NCBI GenBank assembly: GCA_017478105.1 | Contig: JAFVEF010000013.1 | Coordinates: 1-49,482, forward strand | Origin: Bacilli bacterium | GTDB lineage: Bacteria > Bacillota_I > Bacilli_A > RF39 > UBA660 | Direction: 5' to 3' | Length of the DNA: 49,482 bases | Shown: positions 1 through 7,618 of the stretch, in pieces | Numbering within the stretch: position 1 is the stretch's first letter | Layout: each line of letters begins with the position of its first letter | Program-made: the position numbers and the translations under genes | The notes under the pieces: generated by a model | Seen by the model: only the letters and a program-made list of their open reading frames with translations | Databases searched by the model: none | Told to the model about the DNA's origin: nothing

Positions 1-98
1 ATTTTGTAACAGATGATGATAACAAATATTTAACAGATTTCTTAAAATCAATTAATGTGGATTTAAGTCAATGTGCGAAACCTAATTACGGAGATTAA
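1..98 (+). CDS. 3' end of a cargo gene, hypothetical
   Basis: An open frame enters from the left edge (first full codon at 3) and stops with TAA at 96-98. About 31 residues are visible, beginning FVTDDDNKYLTDFL and ending NYGD. Too little is present to recognise a family, and it does not look like the N-terminus of YabG. The inverted repeat at 147-178 could end its transcript. Confidence 0.45.
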   Translation, partial: FVTDDDNKYLTDFLKSINVDLSQCAKPNYGD

Positions 99-146
99 AA
101 CAATCGTAATATTAAGATATTCCGTTCGCAATATGGATATAAGATG

Positions 147-184
147 AAGAGATTAGAATAAAGTTATTTTAATCTCTTTTAATC
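147..184 (+). terminator. Weak terminator-like hairpin
   Basis: AAGAGATTA (147-155) pairs perfectly with TAATCTCTT (170-178). The tail after it is only moderately T-rich, so termination efficiency is uncertain. It lies between the end of the left-edge gene and the lipoprotein gene. Confidence 0.4.
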
Positions 185-227
185 TGATTGGTAAAATATG
201 ATATAATCATTTTGGGAGATGAGAAAT

Positions 228-743
228 ATGAAAAAAAACATTTCGTTACTATTAATTCTTATAATGGTTATAGGAATAACTGGTTGCAACAAAAGTGATG
301 AAAAAAACAATACAAGTAATAAAGATAATGGATCAGTAGAGATTAAAGAAAACAAGGTTCAAGGAAAAACAATGGTGGATGATGAATTAATTACTATTAT
401 TTACTATGAAAAAACAATGAAAGGACAATATCCTGCTGTTAAATTTAATGTTAAAAATAATTCGAATAAAGAAATGAGCATTGAACCATTGGGAATAATA
501 AATAATATAGAAATGACTGGAAGATTTATAATATCTAATTCTAAAGGTCAATGGGCTTCTCCAAATATAGAATTTAACTCTGGAGAATCATATGATCTAT
601 ATTTCGGTTATATGGATAATTACTCCAAAGAACAATTGGACTTTGAAAAATTTGTTGATATGGATTTAACATTTGCTGTTTCTGAAAAAAATGAATATGG
701 TGGATGGAGTCATATTAAAGATTATAAAGTACATATAAATTAA
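228..743 (+). CDS. Small lipoprotein, function unknown
   Basis: The protein of about 171 residues starts with a lysine-rich n-region and a hydrophobic core and has a lipobox ending ITGC, so it should be lipid-anchored on the outer face of the membrane. A low-complexity Asn/Lys/Asp-rich linker follows. The rest (YPAVKFNVKNNSNKEM, later NSGESYDLYFGY) has the alternating pattern of an Ig-like beta-sandwich, as in DUF4352-type lipoproteins; that is a weak inference. ATG 228 is chosen over ATG 219 because the ribosome binding site GGGAGATGAG (214-223) sits correctly before 228 and overlaps 219. A TATAAT at 202-207 may be its -10 box. Confidence 0.75.
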   Translation: MKKNISLLLILIMVIGITGCNKSDEKNNTSNKDNGSVEIKENKVQGKTMVDDELITIIYYEKTMKGQYPAVKFNVKNNSNKEMSIEPLGIINNIEMTGRFIISNSKGQWASPNIEFNSGESYDLYFGYMDNYSKEQLDFEKFVDMDLTFAVSEKNEYGGWSHIKDYKVHIN

Positions 744-763
744 AAAGATAAATATAAAGCTTT

Positions 764-783
764 CGCAATAGGTTGCTATTGCG
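764..783 (+). other. Perfect 8-bp hairpin
   Basis: CGCAATAG (764-771) and CTATTGCG (776-783) pair around a GTTG loop, just before the terminator at 792-816. There is no T-run, so it may be an RNA-stabilising hairpin or a protein or recombinase site near the integrase gene. Confidence 0.4.
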
Positions 784-791
784 CAAACCCT

Positions 792-816
792 AACAGACTG
801 AAAAAGTCTGTTTTTT
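792..816 (+). terminator. Intrinsic terminator after lipoprotein gene
   Basis: AACAGACT (792-799) pairs with AGTCTGTT (805-812), followed by T residues to 816. The TATAAT directly after it (819-824), preceded by TGG as an extended -10, probably drives the tyrosine recombinase gene. Confidence 0.8.
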
Positions 817-818
817 GG

Positions 819-824
819 TATAAT
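819..824 (+). promoter_or_regulatory. -10 element of the tyrosine recombinase promoter
   Basis: TATAAT at 819-824 is preceded by GG, within a TGG extended -10 context. No good -35 is seen because the upstream bases form the terminator stem. It lies 28 bases before the chosen start codon. Confidence 0.45.
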
Positions 825-851
825 ACCTCTTTAGGAAAGGGGGGATTGTAC

Positions 852-1817
852 ATGAATGAGAATGCAATTAAGTTAATCGGAAATGAAATGATAAAATATC
901 TTAATAATTATCAAATGTCAAAATTAAATGAAGTATTGCATAAAACTATAGATTTTGATTATTCAGATAACATTTCTAATAAAGAATTTTTAAATAGATT
1001 TCTAAATGCTAAAAGATTAGAAGGAATATCAAATAAAACATTGGTTAACTATGAAAGATATATACTTAAAATGTATGATTCAGTTATGAAAGATATAAGA
1101 ATAATAGATGCTAATGACTTAAGAAAATTCTTATCAGATTATCAAAATGCAACTGGCTGTATAAATTCATCTATGGAAAATATTAGATGCTCTTTAGCAA
1201 GTTTCTTTAGTTGGCTTGAAAAAGAAGACTACATTTTGAAAAGTCCTATAAAAAAGATAAACAAAATAAAATCTGACATAAAAATAAAAGAAATATATTC
1301 TGATGAAACACTAGAAAAGTTGAGAAATACTTGTAATAATAAAAGAAATTTAGCAATTATTGATTTACTTATATCTTCTGGAATAAGAGTAAGTGAGTTA
1401 GTACATATAAATATTTCTGATCTTAATTTTGATAATTGTTCTTGTAAGGTGTTTGGTAAGGGAAATAAAGAAAGAGAAGTTTATTTTGATGCCAAAACGA
1501 AATTACATATTCAAGAGTATTTAAAATCTAGAACTGATAATGAATCTGCATTATTTATAAGCAATATTAAACCACATAAAAGAATTGGTACTAGAGCAGT
1601 TGAAATGATGCTTAATAAGTTAGCTACTCAAATTGAGATAAATGATGTTTATCCTCATAAATTTAGAAGAACACTAGCAACTAAAGCAATTGATAAAGGT
1701 ATGCCTATTGAACAAGTTCAAAAATTATTAGGACACACAAAAATTGATACAACATTGCATTATGCACAAGTTAGTCAAAGTAATGTAAAAATATCACACA
1801 AAAAATATATATGCTAA
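852..1817 (+). CDS. Tyrosine recombinase, XerC/XerD type
   Basis: A 321-residue protein with the two-domain layout of phage-type integrases: an N-terminal SAM-like core-binding domain (roughly residues 40-135) and a C-terminal catalytic domain. Catalytic signatures are visible: Arg in SGIRVSEL, the beta-hairpin Lys in GKGNKER, HKFRRT, LGHTKIDTTLHYAQV with the second His and the nucleophilic Tyr. It should cut and rejoin DNA at short inverted sites. ATG 852 is preferred over TTG 846 because the AGGAAAGGGGGG stretch ends seven bases before it. It is distinct from the serine recombinases at the other end of the island, so it may belong to an older nested insertion or act on an internal invertible or excisable segment. 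No obvious site for it was identified. Confidence 0.92.
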   Translation: MNENAIKLIGNEMIKYLNNYQMSKLNEVLHKTIDFDYSDNISNKEFLNRFLNAKRLEGISNKTLVNYERYILKMYDSVMKDIRIIDANDLRKFLSDYQNATGCINSSMENIRCSLASFFSWLEKEDYILKSPIKKINKIKSDIKIKEIYSDETLEKLRNTCNNKRNLAIIDLLISSGIRVSELVHINISDLNFDNCSCKVFGKGNKEREVYFDAKTKLHIQEYLKSRTDNESALFISNIKPHKRIGTRAVEMMLNKLATQIEINDVYPHKFRRTLATKAIDKGMPIEQVQKLLGHTKIDTTLHYAQVSQSNVKISHKKYIC

Positions 1818-1842
1818 AAAAGATTATTCATAATTTTGTTAA

Positions 1843-1875
1843 TAAAAAAACAATTCCGATACTGCTGGAATTGTT
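1843..1875 (-). terminator. Intrinsic terminator for the minus-strand gene
   Basis: AACAATTCC (1849-1857) pairs with GGAATTGTT (1867-1875). On the minus strand the stem is followed by a run of T (the A-run at 1844-1850), so it ends transcripts of the 1997-2614 gene about 120 bases after its stop codon. Confidence 0.75.
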
Positions 1876-1996
1876 ACGACATCAATCGACAAAACTGCAT
1901 CAATTGATAGTTAAATAATATCAAGAAATAATTGTGTTGTCAATTTTAATTCGCAACTCTGTACTAGCAGTTGTATATTCGGCTATTTGGTGGTAA
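1876..1996 (-). other. Untranslated tail between terminator and minus-strand gene
   Basis: About 120 bases lie between the stop codon of the minus-strand gene and its terminator. They contain a short inverted repeat (ATCAAT near 1881 with ATTGAT near 1901) but no reading frame with a ribosome binding site. This may simply be a 3' untranslated region. Confidence 0.3.
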
Positions 1997-2614
1997 TTAA
2001 TCTTTACAATTAAAACTTGCTATTCTTTTATTTAATTCATCACAATGCTTATCAATTTTTTTAGTTAAGTAATCTAATATATATTTAGCACTTTTATCTT
2101 TATATTCAGTTCTTAAATTATTGTAATACGATTCTGCTTCTTCGTAATTATCAAATGTTTTATGAAAATGTTGTTGAGTCCATATTTCAGCTGGAACAAA
2201 TTCTACTCTCATATATACTTCATATTCAATTACTGGAAAATGAATACCCCCACAGTCTGCAATAATATTTCTTTCAGTATATTTTTGTTCAAAGAAGATG
2301 TGAGTTTTAAACTCTCCATGTTTATAACCTTTATGATCTATTTCTTTATCACATTTTTCATCTTCAGTTAATAAAGACATTTTGTGTTCTGCTTCTTTTT
2401 TTAATTTTCTCATTGTTCTACTATCTTTACAATCTTGAAAGAAATCTTTAATTTTAGTTTTAAAGGTAGCATTTGCTTCTCTTTCTTTGAAGTCCTCACT
2501 CATTTTTATTATTGCAGCTTGAGCATGATTTTTTTCAACATATTCAAGTTCTTTTTCTTTTACAAGAAATGTGCTAAACATATCATCATTACTATCGCTT
2601 TTCTTTTTTTGCAT
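1997..2614 (-). CDS. Hypothetical protein, charged and partly coiled
   Basis: A 205-residue protein that I do not recognise. Its N-terminal 90 residues are strongly charged and helical (KEKELEYVEKNHAQA, then TMRKLKKEAEHKM), and the middle has beta-like segments around GGIHFPVIEYEVYMRVEFVPAEIW. The C-terminus is helical again (ILDYLTKKIDKHCDELNKRI). There is no signal peptide or membrane segment. The start at 2614 has an AAGGAAGGAAG ribosome binding site about 11 bases upstream. It is divergent from the XRE regulator at 2713, which may control it. A phage or plasmid accessory role is likely but not shown. Confidence 0.6.
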   Translation of the reverse strand: MQKKKSDSNDDMFSTFLVKEKELEYVEKNHAQAAIIKMSEDFKEREANATFKTKIKDFFQDCKDSRTMRKLKKEAEHKMSLLTEDEKCDKEIDHKGYKHGEFKTHIFFEQKYTERNIIADCGGIHFPVIEYEVYMRVEFVPAEIWTQQHFHKTFDNYEEAESYYNNLRTEYKDKSAKYILDYLTKKIDKHCDELNKRIASFNCKD

Positions 2615-2712
2615 AATTCACTAATCTTCCTTCCTTTTAAATTATCATTTCAGCGATACCAATTCGTGTTTATTTTTATAAAAAAAGATTAAACTAGAAC
2701 TGGTGGTGTTAG

Positions 2713-2970
2713 ATGATAAAAGTTTCAAACATCCGTAAAGTTTTAGGTGCTAATGTTAAATATTATAGATACCAGATAGGATATACTCAAGAACAATTAG
2801 CCGAAAAATGTGAATTGAGTCCCAGATATATTAGCGATATTGAAAATAATAAGGGTAATATTTCAGTCGATACCCTAGAAATAATCGCTAATAATTTAAA
2901 AATAGAATCATATCTATTAATAAAACCACAAAAGCATCCAACTTTACCTAAAAGAGTAAATATGAAATAA
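2713..2970 (+). CDS. XRE-family HTH transcriptional regulator
   Basis: An 85-residue protein that is almost entirely one Cro/C1-type helix-turn-helix. The pattern includes VKYYRYQIGYTQEQLAEKCEL, SPRYISDIENNKGNISVDTL and EIIANNLKI, matching the lambda-repressor fold. Such small proteins act as dimeric operators' binders in mobile elements. The gene is divergent from the hypothetical gene at 1997-2614, so self-regulation of the shared intergenic region is likely. The stop codon lies inside its terminator (2951-2981). The target sequence is unknown; a recurring motif upstream of several island genes is a candidate. Confidence 0.9.
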   Translation: MIKVSNIRKVLGANVKYYRYQIGYTQEQLAEKCELSPRYISDIENNKGNISVDTLEIIANNLKIESYLLIKPQKHPTLPKRVNMK

Positions 2971-2981
2971 CTCTTTTTTTT
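2951..2981 (+). terminator. Terminator overlapping the XRE stop codon
   Basis: AAAGAGT (2951-2957) pairs with ACTCTTT (2970-2976), then T residues to 2981. The stem's right half starts at the stop codon TAA. Confidence 0.75.
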
Positions 2982-3040
2982 ATTATACAATTTTCAATTA
3001 AATTTTCATAGATACTCTCTTTAATAAGTATAACACATCT

Positions 3041-3056
3041 GCCAGCAAATGCGACA
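3041..3056 (+). promoter_or_regulatory. Island motif copy 1 (GCCAGCAAATGCGACA)
   Basis: This 16-base site lies upstream of the HTH gene at 3108 and matches the copy at 13529-13544 at 14 of 16 positions. Looser copies occur at 6298 and 11178, all upstream of accessory genes. It could be an operator of an island regulator. This is a pattern observation only. Confidence 0.35.
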
Positions 3057-3107
3057 TATTTATTTAGCCTTTTAAGATAAAATTATTATATAGAAGGCGG
3101 TGATGAT

Positions 3108-3425
3108 GTGGATAAAGAACAGTTTTCTGATTTGATTAAACAAATTGATTTATACGATTCAGAAAAATATAATAAAGTTCTTGCTGATTTAAAACATAAT
3201 ATTTGTCAAAACCTTAGAATAGCAAGAAAGTTATCTAAAATTGAACCAGATGTAGCTGCTCAATATTTGGGTTTAGAGCCACAATCATTGCGAAGAATTG
3301 AAGCAGTTAATGATAGAGATGAATTTTCAACAAAAGTATTTATAATGGCTGTTATCTTTTATAATCAAGATGCTAATTTTTATTTTAAAAATTGGGAAGA
3401 AAATGAAAAGTTATTAAATAACTGA
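3108..3425 (+). CDS. Small HTH (XRE-like) protein
   Basis: A 105-residue protein. Residues about 32-75 (LRIARKLSKIEPDVAAQYLGLEPQSLRRIE in outline) read as a divergent Cro/C1 helix-turn-helix, with a C-terminal tail rich in aromatic residues. GTG 3108 is supported by AAGGCGGTGA a few bases upstream. Its TGA ends at 3425, directly against the stop codon of the convergent reverse transcriptase gene, with no space for a separate terminator. It may regulate the neighbouring operon or the island; that is inference from position. Confidence 0.7.
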   Translation: MDKEQFSDLIKQIDLYDSEKYNKVLADLKHNICQNLRIARKLSKIEPDVAAQYLGLEPQSLRRIEAVNDRDEFSTKVFIMAVIFYNQDANFYFKNWEENEKLLNN

Positions 3426-5480
3426 TTAAAGACCATACTTATCTATAATATAATTAAAAAATTGTTCAAGTTCATACTTTGCTGATTGTGGAATCTTTGA
3501 GGAAAGCAATTGTTTCGGAATATCTATTCGAGATGATTGCTTTTTCTTTCTTATAAAAGTAACTTTTTTCTCTTTTAAGTAGAGTCGTTTAATTACATAG
3601 CCATTTTCTAACCAACATTTAGATATTAGTCCTTTTTTATTTTGATACCAATAACTTTCATATTTATAAAGTGAATTACATAATTTTTCATCTATTATGT
3701 TTTCTATTTCTTTAAAAGTTAATATAAAAGTATATTTGGTGCAAGTAGCAAAATATTCATATAAGTTACTATATTTGCTTCTGTTATAATAAACTTTCGC
3801 TATTTCAGGATCTTTTATTTCTTTTATTATTGTTTCTACATCAATTTTATTTAGATTTGAATAATCAGAATTTACGAATTTAATTTCATCATACTCACAA
3901 AAAGAATGAATATAAGCCATATTGCTTAATGTATTTCCTTGATTTAGATTTTTAAATATAATCTTTCTATGTTGATCAGTTTTAATTTTTTTTCCACAAT
4001 AATAACATTTACCTTCTTGCCGTTGCCATATTGATTTATATTTACCACTAATTTTTATCATTTCTTGTGTATTACATCTAGATTGGAAATATTCCACATC
4101 TAAATAAATATTTTGTTTTATATCAATTCTTGGGTGTTCAACTAGAACAATATCTTCAAGTTTTATTACCCTGATATTTTTGTTAGTTGTTAATGTGAAA
4201 ACATCTCTTTGCTTTTCATCTTTATACCAATATTTTTTAATAATTGTTTTTAATGGCTTTTTTGGATACATTTGCTTTGTTAGATTTAATAATAGTGCAG
4301 ATACAACTACATCTATATGATTAAATGCTTCACCAGCTTCTGTTATTCTGTGATAGGATGCCCAACCATTCAATTTAGCGTTTAATGCTTGAATTAGTTT
4401 CTTCTGCGACCATCTTTTATCGTTATTTAATATTAAATCATATAATTCATTTTCCATTTTAGTTATTGAATTTTTTGAAGGAACACAGTGTATTTGAAAA
4501 TCTTTTTTATAATACCGCCTAGATAAAAATTCAAAACCTGTTGATAAATGTTCAATATGTGTTTTTGTTGGAGATAACTCAAGTCCTCTTTCAGCTGCGA
4601 ATTGTTTCATACACTCTAAATAGTGTTGTGCTTTTTCTTTAGTTCGTGCTGAAATTAAAATATCATCAGCAAATCTAATTGTATATCCATCCCAATAATC
4701 AATATTTTCACTATCTTGCTGGTCATACATTAATTTTTGAATACCATCTAATGTCATATTGCCTATTATTGTTGAAATGTTAGAGCCAAGAGATATTCCC
4801 ATATCATTAGGGAATATTTCATTGTTAAATACAATACCTGCTTTTATAAATTCTTTTAATACATTTTTATTCATAGGAATATTTCTTAACAACCAATCAT
4901 GACTAATAGTATCATAGTATGATTTTATATCACATATTAAAAACCATTCTGGAGCATTTCTTTCTTTTAGCATGTGCATTATTAAAGCATGAACATCAAG
5001 TGCCGATCGTCCTTTTCTAAAAGCAAATGATTTTCTATCAGCAGTGGCTTCAGAAATTGGATCTAGTACCATAGAGTACAGGACTTGCATTGCTCTATCA
5101 AACATTGTAGGAATATTAATTCTTCTTTCTTTATTTGATTTATTATCATGTATTACAAATCTTTTATATGGTTTAGATTTATAATCATCTCTATTTAAAG
5201 CGAATGCTGCTCGCATCTTATCTGCTGATTTAATCCATTTAACTTTATCTATTCCAGGAGCAGAATCTAATTCTTCAGATACTTTTTTAACGGCTAATGC
5301 TTTTGCTCCTAATGAATTAACAATTTCATTAGATAGTTTTTTTACTTCATTATCTCTATGTTTAAATGCTGCAATAGTAAGTAATTGTTGTAATTTGAAA
5401 ACTTTATTTCTTGCTTTTTTCCAATCAAATTCATCCCACATTTTTGATAGCATATCATCTGGAAATTCTATGCCATTCAT
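3426..5480 (-). CDS. Group II intron-like reverse transcriptase with degenerate HNH and C-terminal extra domain
   Basis: A 684-residue protein. The order is an RVT_N-type N-terminal region (about 10-80, ending SAPGID), RT palm and fingers (about 95-330) and a maturase/thumb-like region (about 355-400, NGWASYHRI). An HNH-like zinc region follows (Cys492, Cys495, His504, His525, Cys528), then a further 150 residues. The polymerase triad is present: Asp184 in DIKSYYD and FADD at 270-273. The layout matches group II intron proteins of the CL lineage, which make cDNA and help splicing. The HNH lacks the usual His-His catalytic pair and final CH, so it may no longer cut. The C-terminus (LTFKEIENII, later LENGYVIKRLYLKEKKVTF) resembles the small domain I know as DUF7662. 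No intron domain V or other intron RNA is seen around the gene. Its ATG overlaps the stop of the upstream endonuclease gene (TAATG), implying coupled expression. Confidence 0.9.
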   Translation of the reverse strand: MNGIEFPDDMLSKMWDEFDWKKARNKVFKLQQLLTIAAFKHRDNEVKKLSNEIVNSLGAKALAVKKVSEELDSAPGIDKVKWIKSADKMRAAFALNRDDYKSKPYKRFVIHDNKSNKERRINIPTMFDRAMQVLYSMVLDPISEATADRKSFAFRKGRSALDVHALIMHMLKERNAPEWFLICDIKSYYDTISHDWLLRNIPMNKNVLKEFIKAGIVFNNEIFPNDMGISLGSNISTIIGNMTLDGIQKLMYDQQDSENIDYWDGYTIRFADDILISARTKEKAQHYLECMKQFAAERGLELSPTKTHIEHLSTGFEFLSRRYYKKDFQIHCVPSKNSITKMENELYDLILNNDKRWSQKKLIQALNAKLNGWASYHRITEAGEAFNHIDVVVSALLLNLTKQMYPKKPLKTIIKKYWYKDEKQRDVFTLTTNKNIRVIKLEDIVLVEHPRIDIKQNIYLDVEYFQSRCNTQEMIKISGKYKSIWQRQEGKCYYCGKKIKTDQHRKIIFKNLNQGNTLSNMAYIHSFCEYDEIKFVNSDYSNLNKIDVETIIKEIKDPEIAKVYYNRSKYSNLYEYFATCTKYTFILTFKEIENIIDEKLCNSLYKYESYWYQNKKGLISKCWLENGYVIKRLYLKEKKVTFIRKKKQSSRIDIPKQLLSSKIPQSAKYELEQFFNYIIDKYGL

Positions 5481-6226
5481 TATGAAACCTCAAAATCCAT
5501 TTCTATGCTTATTGGACAATGATCTGAACAGTCTATTTCACTATGAATTTTAGAATCAATTAAATTTTTTAATAGGTATTCTGAGATTAAAAAGTAATCT
5601 AATCTATAACCCAATTTATTTTCTTTATCATCTTTTCCAACATTCCACCAAGTATAACAATTTGTTTCTTGTGGATATAAATATCTATATGAATCAACAA
5701 GTCCACTATTTAATAGATTTTCAAATTCACATTTTTCATTATCTACAAAATCATTATTATAGCAACAATCGTTACTATCAATATTTGAATAAGCTATATT
5801 AAAGTCCCCACATATTATAACTGGTTTCATTATTTCTAATTTTTTTATATAATTATAAAATTCATCATCCCAGTTCATTCGATAGTCTAGTCTTATAGAA
5901 GATGCTTTAGAATTAGGAACATAAACATTAACAAGATAAAAGCATTCGTATTCAACTGTCATGATTCTTCCTTCACAATCAAAATCATTATTAAAATCAT
6001 AATTTATGGACAAAGGCTTCTCTTTTGTAAAAATTGCAGTTCCTGAATAACCTTTCTTCTTACAAAAGTTCCAATATGAATAATAGTTTTCTAATTCAAC
6101 AAGTGTCTTTTGACATTTAATTTCTTGTAAACAAATTATATCTGGTTTTAGAATAAATAAAGAATTCTTTATACCTTTTTCTATTGCAGAATTTAATCCA
6201 TTAACATTTAATGAATAAATCGTCAT
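5480..6226 (-). CDS. ExoIII/APE-type endonuclease (EEP superfamily)
   Basis: A 248-residue protein, full length for the ExoIII/ExoA family. All active-site motifs are present: Asn7-Asn9 region SLNVNGL, LQEIK with Glu35, VNVYVPN near 99-105, GDFN with Asp141 and Asn143, RLDYFLIS near 208-215 and SDHCPI with Asp235-His236. The family cleaves DNA at abasic sites or acts as a 3' exonuclease with a metal ion. Here the gene is the first in a minus-strand operon and overlaps the start of the RT gene by TAATG, so it is unlikely to be a plain repair gene. A role in supplying a nick or trimming cDNA ends for the RT is inferred. Its -10 is probably at 6262-6267. Confidence 0.93.
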   Translation of the reverse strand: MTIYSLNVNGLNSAIEKGIKNSLFILKPDIICLQEIKCQKTLVELENYYSYWNFCKKKGYSGTAIFTKEKPLSINYDFNNDFDCEGRIMTVEYECFYLVNVYVPNSKASSIRLDYRMNWDDEFYNYIKKLEIMKPVIICGDFNIAYSNIDSNDCCYNNDFVDNEKCEFENLLNSGLVDSYRYLYPQETNCYTWWNVGKDDKENKLGYRLDYFLISEYLLKNLIDSKIHSEIDCSDHCPISIEMDFEVS

Positions 6227-6393
6227 AATATCACCCTCAAATTCTGTTATTTCTCATGTATATTATACCATTTATAGTTAAAATAATCGGCAGTTTTGCC
6301 GAAAAATGGCAAAAAAAGAAAAAAATGAACTCATATCACAGAAAATATTCAAAAATAATGATATAATATTAGTTGATGGAAGGACGGATTTTA
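6227..6393. promoter_or_regulatory. Divergent promoter region with hairpin and island motif
   Basis: The region separates the endonuclease-RT operon (minus) from the gene at 6394 (plus). On the minus strand TATAAT (complement of 6262-6267) has a TGG extended -10. On the plus strand TATAAT at 6362-6367 has a TGA extended -10. Between them CGGCA...TGCCG forms a short perfect hairpin (about 6288-6301), and the motif GCCGAAAAATGGCA starts at 6298. Both directions could be controlled from here. Confidence 0.55.
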
Positions 6394-6978
6394 ATGATTG
6401 ATATTCCAAGACCAAATAAGAGAATAATTAAAGATTATTTAATAAAATGGGATAATTTAGAAGATCACTATATATGGCAAGAAAGCAGTCTTGATAAATT
6501 ATTTCACGATGATTACAAATATAATAATGATTTGAATGAAATACTTATTAAATGTAGTTGTTTAAATGATTTTTATAGTACTAATATATTTCTCATATAC
6601 CCTGTAGCTAAAAAAATCTTTGATTTAAAAGTTGATAATAGATTGCAAAACGGTGATGATTCATTGGTTAATGATATAGCACATGTTAGTATTAATGGGA
6701 AAGAAAAAGTATTTTATTCGTTCGCATCTAAATATTGTAGTCATCATAATGCATTAGATTTTCCTATTTATGATTACTTTGTTGATAAAATGCTATGGCA
6801 TTTTCAAAAATTAGATACCTTTTCTGATTTTAAAAAAGATGACTTGAAAGATTATATAATTTTTAAAAAGGTATTAAAAGATTTTAAAAAATTCTATGAT
6901 ATTGATGAATTCAATTTAAGAGATATTGATAAATATCTATGGATTGCCGGTAAAGAATATTTTCCGAAAAAATACTAA
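6394..6978 (+). CDS. Conserved hypothetical protein
   Basis: A 194-residue protein starting MIDIPRPNKR. It has a helical pattern with a Cys/His/Trp-containing middle (VFYSFASKYCSHHNALDFPIY) and a C-terminal charged helix region (FKKVLKDFKKFYDID). I do not recognise a named domain. The FASKYCSHH...PIYD stretch recalls a family of unknown-function proteins in accessory regions, from memory only. ATG 6394 is preferred to TTG 6373 or ATG 6376 because GGAAGG (6378-6383) sits at a suitable distance. It is divergent from the endonuclease-RT operon and followed closely by the hydrolase-like gene at 6987. Confidence 0.65.
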   Translation: MIDIPRPNKRIIKDYLIKWDNLEDHYIWQESSLDKLFHDDYKYNNDLNEILIKCSCLNDFYSTNIFLIYPVAKKIFDLKVDNRLQNGDDSLVNDIAHVSINGKEKVFYSFASKYCSHHNALDFPIYDYFVDKMLWHFQKLDTFSDFKKDDLKDYIIFKKVLKDFKKFYDIDEFNLRDIDKYLWIAGKEYFPKKY

Positions 6979-6986
6979 ATGTTATT

Positions 6987-7598
6987 ATGAATAAAGAATT
7001 TGATGAAATTATAAATAGTAGATTTAATGAAAAAATAATGATTGATTATGGAATTATGAAAGGGAATAATAGAATTATATTTATTAAGAGTGGTCAAGAT
7101 GGCACTATTTATGGATACCAAAATAAGTATTTAAACATTGCTCACATTATAAATAAAAAATATGGTTATACAGTAATTTGTTCATCCAACCCTTTTGATG
7201 GGACTAATCCTTTAGATAATGCAATGAATATCATAGAAGAATATTGTAATAAAAATAATTATAAAGATTATGAGATATATTATATGGGACATTCAAATGG
7301 TGCAATAATAGGAGCACAATTTGGTTATAAATATCCCAAAATTAAAAAAATGCTATTGATTAATGCTCCGTTAATGATTAATTATCATAAAACAAAAGAA
7401 GGTTTGTTAAAATTCAGTCAAGATAAAATAACTATGATATATGGAGATTTAGATCCATCATATAAATATGTTGAGTTATTAAATAATATAAAAAATAAAA
7501 AAATAAATTATTTGGTAATAAAAGGACAAGATCATCATTTTTCAAAAAACAATTATGACTTTTCTCAATTACCAATTAAATATTTGCTTAATAATTAA
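6987..7598 (+). CDS. Alpha/beta hydrolase-like protein
   Basis: A 203-residue protein. YYMGHSNGAIIGAQFG contains a nucleophile elbow with Ser103, DLDPSYKYV at about 154-162 offers the acidic residue, and GQDHHFS at 180-186 the catalytic His, in the order expected for alpha/beta hydrolases. There is no signal peptide, so it should act in the cytoplasm as an esterase, thioesterase or peptidase-like enzyme. The substrate cannot be told. It is shorter than typical family members (about 250), with the strand order compacted at the N-terminus. The start has no strong ribosome binding site and lies 8 bases after the preceding stop, suggesting translational coupling. Confidence 0.75.
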   Translation: MNKEFDEIINSRFNEKIMIDYGIMKGNNRIIFIKSGQDGTIYGYQNKYLNIAHIINKKYGYTVICSSNPFDGTNPLDNAMNIIEEYCNKNNYKDYEIYYMGHSNGAIIGAQFGYKYPKIKKMLLINAPLMINYHKTKEGLLKFSQDKITMIYGDLDPSYKYVELLNNIKNKKINYLVIKGQDHHFSKNNYDFSQLPIKYLLNN

Positions 7599-7618
7599 TT
7601 TTTATCGAGGTGAAGAAA

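Noticed and set aside
3100-6400. Group II intron around the reverse transcriptase
   Set aside because: No domain V-like hairpin or intron boundary is seen on either side, and neighbouring genes and promoters leave no room for intron RNA.
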